Assembly (NCBI GenBank): GCA_009780985.1
Contig: WQYZ01000025.1
Location: forward strand, 1-35,318
DNA: 35,318 nt
Direction of reading: 5' to 3'
From: Oscillospiraceae bacterium
Lineage (GTDB): Bacteria; Bacillota; Clostridia; Oscillospirales; WRJC01
Both the position numbers and the translations under genes were made by a program. Positions 32,188 through 35,318 of this stretch are shown one piece after another; within the stretch, counting starts at the first letter, position 1, and each line of letters opens with the position of its first letter. The notes under the pieces were generated by a model. The model searched no databases and was not told the DNA's origin. It worked only from the letters and a program-made list of their open reading frames with translations.

Positions 32188-34104
32188 TTACACTTTATGG
32201 TTATAGAAAATACCGTTGAATTTCCCAATATAATATCTTTTGTAAACCATATAAAAAACAAATTGAATAACAAAGTATATAAATCCTATAAAAGACGCTA
32301 TAAGTAAAGAAAGTAAACTTTCGTTAGCGGATATGAAATAAATATAAATATCTACAGTTATAATTGATAGTATAATCGGCATTATAAATAAAATTAGAAG
32401 CTCTTTAGAAATCACGCTAAATAATTCCTTTTTTGTAATTCCTATCCTATAGATTTTTTTATATTTTATTTTTTCATCTTCAAATTCTATCATCATCTTA
32501 AAATATATCATTGCTGCAAACGAAAATAAAGATAATAAGCCAATAAACACAAATAAAAATAACATAAACGAAGCTCCTTTTATATTTTTATTATACGTAG
32601 CAATTTTAGATGATAGTTCATATATTCTATTTGCGGAAAATGAATTCCCATTGTATTTTATATTATTATTCTGAAGAGTCTGCGAAAGTTTATCGGCAAT
32701 CACTGAAGTTTTGCGCCAATCCTTGAAATCCAAAAGTCTGATTTGACCAACTTCAATATCATTGGATTTATTTTGTTTTATATTGAGATAATCCTGACTG
32801 CTGATTATAATTAACGTGGAATTATTTAGTGATGTTAATCTGTTAAACAACACTTTTTCTATATTATCTTCGCAAATATAAGTAATATCAAATATGTTTA
32901 TTTTATCTATTTCAGTTATATCATGCAGATAGCCGTCGTCTGGAACAATTTGAAATAAATTTTTGAAACAGCCGCTGGTTACATTAATATTATAGCCCAA
33001 TTTTTCTCTTATTTCTAAATCTGAAAATATTTTGACCGAACCAGTTCCTATATATTCTACGGAAATATCATCGCTTGGTTCTGTATCCCCGGATTTTACT
33101 ATATTATAAAGTTCATCTTGGGAAATTTTATTTATATTTTCGATTTCTTCAAATGCAATGTCGTACGGCGCATATTCTGTCGCGGATTTTTGCGCGTTAA
33201 ATATAAATAGCGCGGCAATACTGATAAAAAAAATTGTAATGCTTGAGAATATAACCCCCAAAAATAGTATTTTTTTAGATTGCCCTATTGAATATTTGAT
33301 GTTAGAGAGAAATAAAATGTTTTTGATATATTTTTTTGGCGACAACTTTAAAATTTTAGAGAGTATAAAGTATATATTTGAAATTAATAAAAACACGCCT
33401 ATGAAATATAAAATTATACTTCTCAATATAACAAAATTTTTATCAAGTCCGTAATTTAAGCTTATATCAACCGAGGCTACAATTATAAAAGAAATTCCAA
33501 TAATTGCGAAAATAGGGGAATTTAAAATATTTCCGAACCCTTTCCGCGATGATTTCAATAAATTTATGATACTGTACTTGAGTGCAATTAAAGAATTAAA
33601 CGTAATAACTAAAGTATATATTATTGCGAAAAAAAGTATGGTATATAAATAGCTCTCAGGAGAAACAGTATATGAAATGCTGTTTAAATCCAATATCTTC
33701 ATACAAATAATATAAAAAATATAAGAAAATATTCTGCCTAATATTCCCCCTGAAACTATAGAAATGAACCCGATTATGCTGTTTTCAAAAATTATATTTC
33801 GGACAATGTCAGTTTTTGTCATTCCAATCATCATTAAAACGCCGTATTCTGACCTTTTAAATTTCTCAAATGACGCTTGCACATAAAAAATGAAAAAAAT
33901 AGCAAATAATGCAATCCCAAAAGTAGGCGCAATAACCATATCCGAATAATACGGATTTACTATGTTTGGATTCATAAAAGTTTTATTCGTCAGAATCGTC
34001 ATATAACTAAAAAATATCATAACAGTGAAACTGCTGCTGAGGAAAAAAAGCACATATCTCCTGAAATTTGCCCTAAACATACGGAAGAAAAATTTATTTA
34101 TCAT
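32188..34104 (-). CDS. FtsX-type ABC permease, BceB-like
   Basis: The 638-residue protein has about ten membrane helices. The N-terminal part (FRMFRANFRRYVLFFLSSSFTVMIFFSYMTI) and the FKRSEYGVLMMIGMTKTDIVRNII block are typical of BceB/VraG-type permeases. A large extracellular loop of about 200 residues (after IFNAQKSATEYAPYD) precedes the last helices; in this family it interacts with peptide antibiotics. The C-terminal part keeps KYKKIYRIGITKKELFSVISKELLILF. It overlaps the ATPase gene by 11 nt. Such pairs confer resistance to cell-wall-active peptides, usually under a two-component system; no such system is visible here. The gene is unusually AT-rich. Confidence 0.85.
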   Translation of the reverse strand: MINKFFFRMFRANFRRYVLFFLSSSFTVMIFFSYMTILTNKTFMNPNIVNPYYSDMVIAPTFGIALFAIFFIFYVQASFEKFKRSEYGVLMMIGMTKTDIVRNIIFENSIIGFISIVSGGILGRIFSYIFYIICMKILDLNSISYTVSPESYLYTILFFAIIYTLVITFNSLIALKYSIINLLKSSRKGFGNILNSPIFAIIGISFIIVASVDISLNYGLDKNFVILRSIILYFIGVFLLISNIYFILSKILKLSPKKYIKNILFLSNIKYSIGQSKKILFLGVIFSSITIFFISIAALFIFNAQKSATEYAPYDIAFEEIENINKISQDELYNIVKSGDTEPSDDISVEYIGTGSVKIFSDLEIREKLGYNINVTSGCFKNLFQIVPDDGYLHDITEIDKINIFDITYICEDNIEKVLFNRLTSLNNSTLIIISSQDYLNIKQNKSNDIEVGQIRLLDFKDWRKTSVIADKLSQTLQNNNIKYNGNSFSANRIYELSSKIATYNKNIKGASFMLFLFVFIGLLSLFSFAAMIYFKMMIEFEDEKIKYKKIYRIGITKKELFSVISKELLILFIMPIILSIITVDIYIYFISANESLLSLLIASFIGFIYFVIQFVFYMVYKRYYIGKFNGIFYNHKV

Positions 34105-34858
34105 CTATATTTCCTCCGATTTGAGAAAGACAATCTAATATATTATGAAAAAATTCTGTTTTCCCGTTTACTTTTCTTATTTCGTTATTAATTTGCCCGT
34201 CCTTAATAAATATGACTTTAGAACAATAACTTGCGACAAAAGCATCATGCGTCACCATAATTATAGCTATTTGTTTCATCTCATTGAGCTGTTGAAAGCA
34301 TTTCATAACTTTTTCAGACGCGTTGGAATCCAAATTGCCTGTCGGCTCATCTGCGAAAATAATTTCAGGATCGTTAATTATAGCTCTGCAAATGGCAGCT
34401 CTTTGTTGCTGTCCGCCTGATACCTCATATGGATATTTATTTACTATATCTTCGATGTCAAACATTTTAACTGTTGTATTTACTTTTTGCTCTATTTCAT
34501 TTATATCTTTTTGGTCCAAAATCATAGGAAGCATAATATTTTCTTCTATTGTAAGACTGTCTAAAAGATTAAATTCCTGAAATACAAATCCAAGATTCTG
34601 ACGGCGAAAAAGCGCAAGTTCATTTGCAGTCATCAAAGAAATATCTTTATCGGATATTCGCAAATTTCCTGATGTGAAATTATCTATGCCACTTAACACA
34701 TTTAAGAGTGTGGTCTTTCCACTGCCCGACGACCCCATGATAGCGACAAAATCCCCATTTTCTATTGTAATATCAATGTCATTAACTGCGTGAACGCCGC
34801 CTTTACCATTTTTGGTGTTATAAATTTTATGTAGTTTTTTTGCTTCAAGTAATATCAT
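34094..34858 (-). CDS. ABC ATPase of BceA/MacB type
   Basis: The 254-residue ATPase partners the permease that overlaps its 3' end. Motifs are Walker A GSSGSGKTTLLN, Q-loop LGFVFQEFNLLDSLTIEENIMLP, signature VSGGQQQRAAICRA, Walker B IIFADEPTGNLDS and the switch His MVTHD. This is the pattern of the MacB/LolD/BceA group, which drives peptide efflux or detection rather than import. The start at ATG 34858 is chosen because TGAGGT is 5 nt upstream; the track start at 34870 overlaps that ribosome site. A good promoter lies about 55 nt upstream. Confidence 0.9.
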   Translation of the reverse strand: MILLEAKKLHKIYNTKNGKGGVHAVNDIDITIENGDFVAIMGSSGSGKTTLLNVLSGIDNFTSGNLRISDKDISLMTANELALFRRQNLGFVFQEFNLLDSLTIEENIMLPMILDQKDINEIEQKVNTTVKMFDIEDIVNKYPYEVSGGQQQRAAICRAIINDPEIIFADEPTGNLDSNASEKVMKCFQQLNEMKQIAIIMVTHDAFVASYCSKVIFIKDGQINNEIRKVNGKTEFFHNILDCLSQIGGNIDDK

Positions 34859-34913
34859 GTATAACCTCATATTTTATTAAACACAAAGAATCTTCACCAA
34901 AATCTTTGATAAA

Positions 34914-34942
34914 ATTATACTATAGTATTTTAAATTTTGCAA
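34914..34942 (-). promoter_or_regulatory. Promoter of the BceAB-like operon
   Basis: On the minus strand TTGCAA (34937-34942) and TATAAT (34914-34919) are 17 nt apart. A separate TATAAT on the plus strand at 34996-35001 may serve the DUF1638 gene, but its -35 box is poor. Confidence 0.68.
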
Positions 34943-35036
34943 TATAATTCAATATTTTTATAAAATTTATTACAGAAAAACTATTTATTTTGTGTTATAA
35001 TATAATTATAAATTAAAAATGACGAGGTATTTATTT

Positions 35037-35318
35037 ATGTTTCTTAAATTTATCTGCTGCGATGTATTCGCAAGAATGGCATGCAAATTTGTGTCTGAAT
35101 CCCAAAACTTTGTGGATATAGAATTTGTGCATATGCTTGCGCACGACGAACCGCAGAAATTAAACCGCATTATAAAAGAAAAAATCGAGAACAGCGTAAA
35201 CGATCCACGACGCAAATACGACGCAGTTATTCTCGGCTACGGTCTGTGCGGCAACGCCGTTATCGGTCTATCCTGCCCCATTCCAATGGTTATTCCCCGC
35301 GCCCACGACTGCTGTACC
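35037..35318 (+). CDS. DUF1638-family protein, N-terminal part (cut by right edge)
   Basis: The track shows only a shadow on the other strand. Reading plus from ATG 35037 gives 94 open codons to the window end, with GACGAGGT 8 nt upstream. The translation opens MFLKFICCDVFARMACKFV and contains KYDAVILGYGLCGNAVIGL and MVIPRAHDCCT, a pattern I associate with DUF1638 proteins. That family often lies near corrinoid or methyltransferase genes in anaerobes, but its role is not established. The C-terminal part lies outside the window, so length and context cannot be judged. Confidence 0.75.
   Translation, partial: MFLKFICCDVFARMACKFVSESQNFVDIEFVHMLAHDEPQKLNRIIKEKIENSVNDPRRKYDAVILGYGLCGNAVIGLSCPIPMVIPRAHDCCT

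Noticed and set aside
35006-35215. 69-aa minus-strand ORF in the track
   Set aside because: It is the antisense of the DUF1638 gene, which has a good ribosome site and recognisable motifs on the plus strand.
1-35318. CRISPR arrays, tRNA or rRNA genes, transposases, phage genes
   Set aside because: Reading both strands showed no regularly spaced direct repeats, no recognisable tRNA or rRNA stretches and no integrase or transposase motifs.

Overview
The window looks like a low-to-moderate GC Firmicute chromosome, most likely an anaerobic, host-associated Clostridium. The signs are an infC/rpmI/rplT locus behind a consensus sigma-A promoter, a PdaA-type (spore cortex) deacetylase, HelD, a YdjGHI-like module, an FchA/FolD pair, strong Shine-Dalgarno sites, and lipoprotein solute-binding proteins with Asn/Ser-rich linkers. 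I see no rRNA, tRNA, CRISPR array, transposase or phage gene. The taxonomic call is inference.

Layout. (1) 1-3460, minus strand: a translation locus, infC, rpmI, rplT and then the start of a TrmH/SpoU-type RNA methyltransferase cut by the left edge. infC has a perfect promoter, a leader with a terminator and competing hairpins (L20-leader-like), a probable AUA start and a 59-residue acidic tail. A 1.5-kb lipoprotein solute-binding protein gene sits between infC and rpmI. (2) 3490-9890, minus: pdaA-like deacetylase, a zinc-ribbon methyltransferase, and a YdjH-YdjG-kinase-YdjI envelope-stress-like operon. (3) 10100-12600, plus: a complete polar amino-acid ABC importer. (4) 12615-14135, minus: a second orphan solute-binding protein related to the one inside the infC locus. 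(5) 14319-15793, plus: fchA and a FolD that appears to have lost its cyclohydrolase residues. (6) 15801-20495, minus: a closely packed set of NfeD protein, unknown protein, S41 peptidase, WbsX/GH99-like protein and creatininase-family hydrolase. (7) 20596-28499, plus: an RluA-type pseudouridine synthase with a probable AUA start, a WG-repeat surface protein, a soluble MotA/FliG-like fusion protein, CorA, a Tet(M)/EF-G-like GTPase, and a polytopic membrane protein coupled to a tiny membrane protein. (8) 28631-35318: an XRE/TPR regulator, a perfect 42-bp palindrome, helD, a very AT-rich BceAB-like ABC transporter and the start of a DUF1638 protein cut by the right edge.

The most unusual items are the MotA/FliG-like fusion without membrane helices (23772-24524), the interrupted infC-rpmI-rplT locus, two genes whose best start is AUA (infC and the RluA enzyme), and the division of labour between FchA and a FolD lacking the catalytic Lys and Gln. 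Several GC-rich palindromes with GGGCGG/CCGCCC or GTAGGGGCG cores are scattered between genes and stand out in this AT-rich DNA.

No stretch longer than 300 bases lacks a gene. The two longest gaps, about 275 bases before infC and 285 bases before the amino-acid transporter, carry the promoters and leader described below. All family calls were made by reading the translations; no database search was run.
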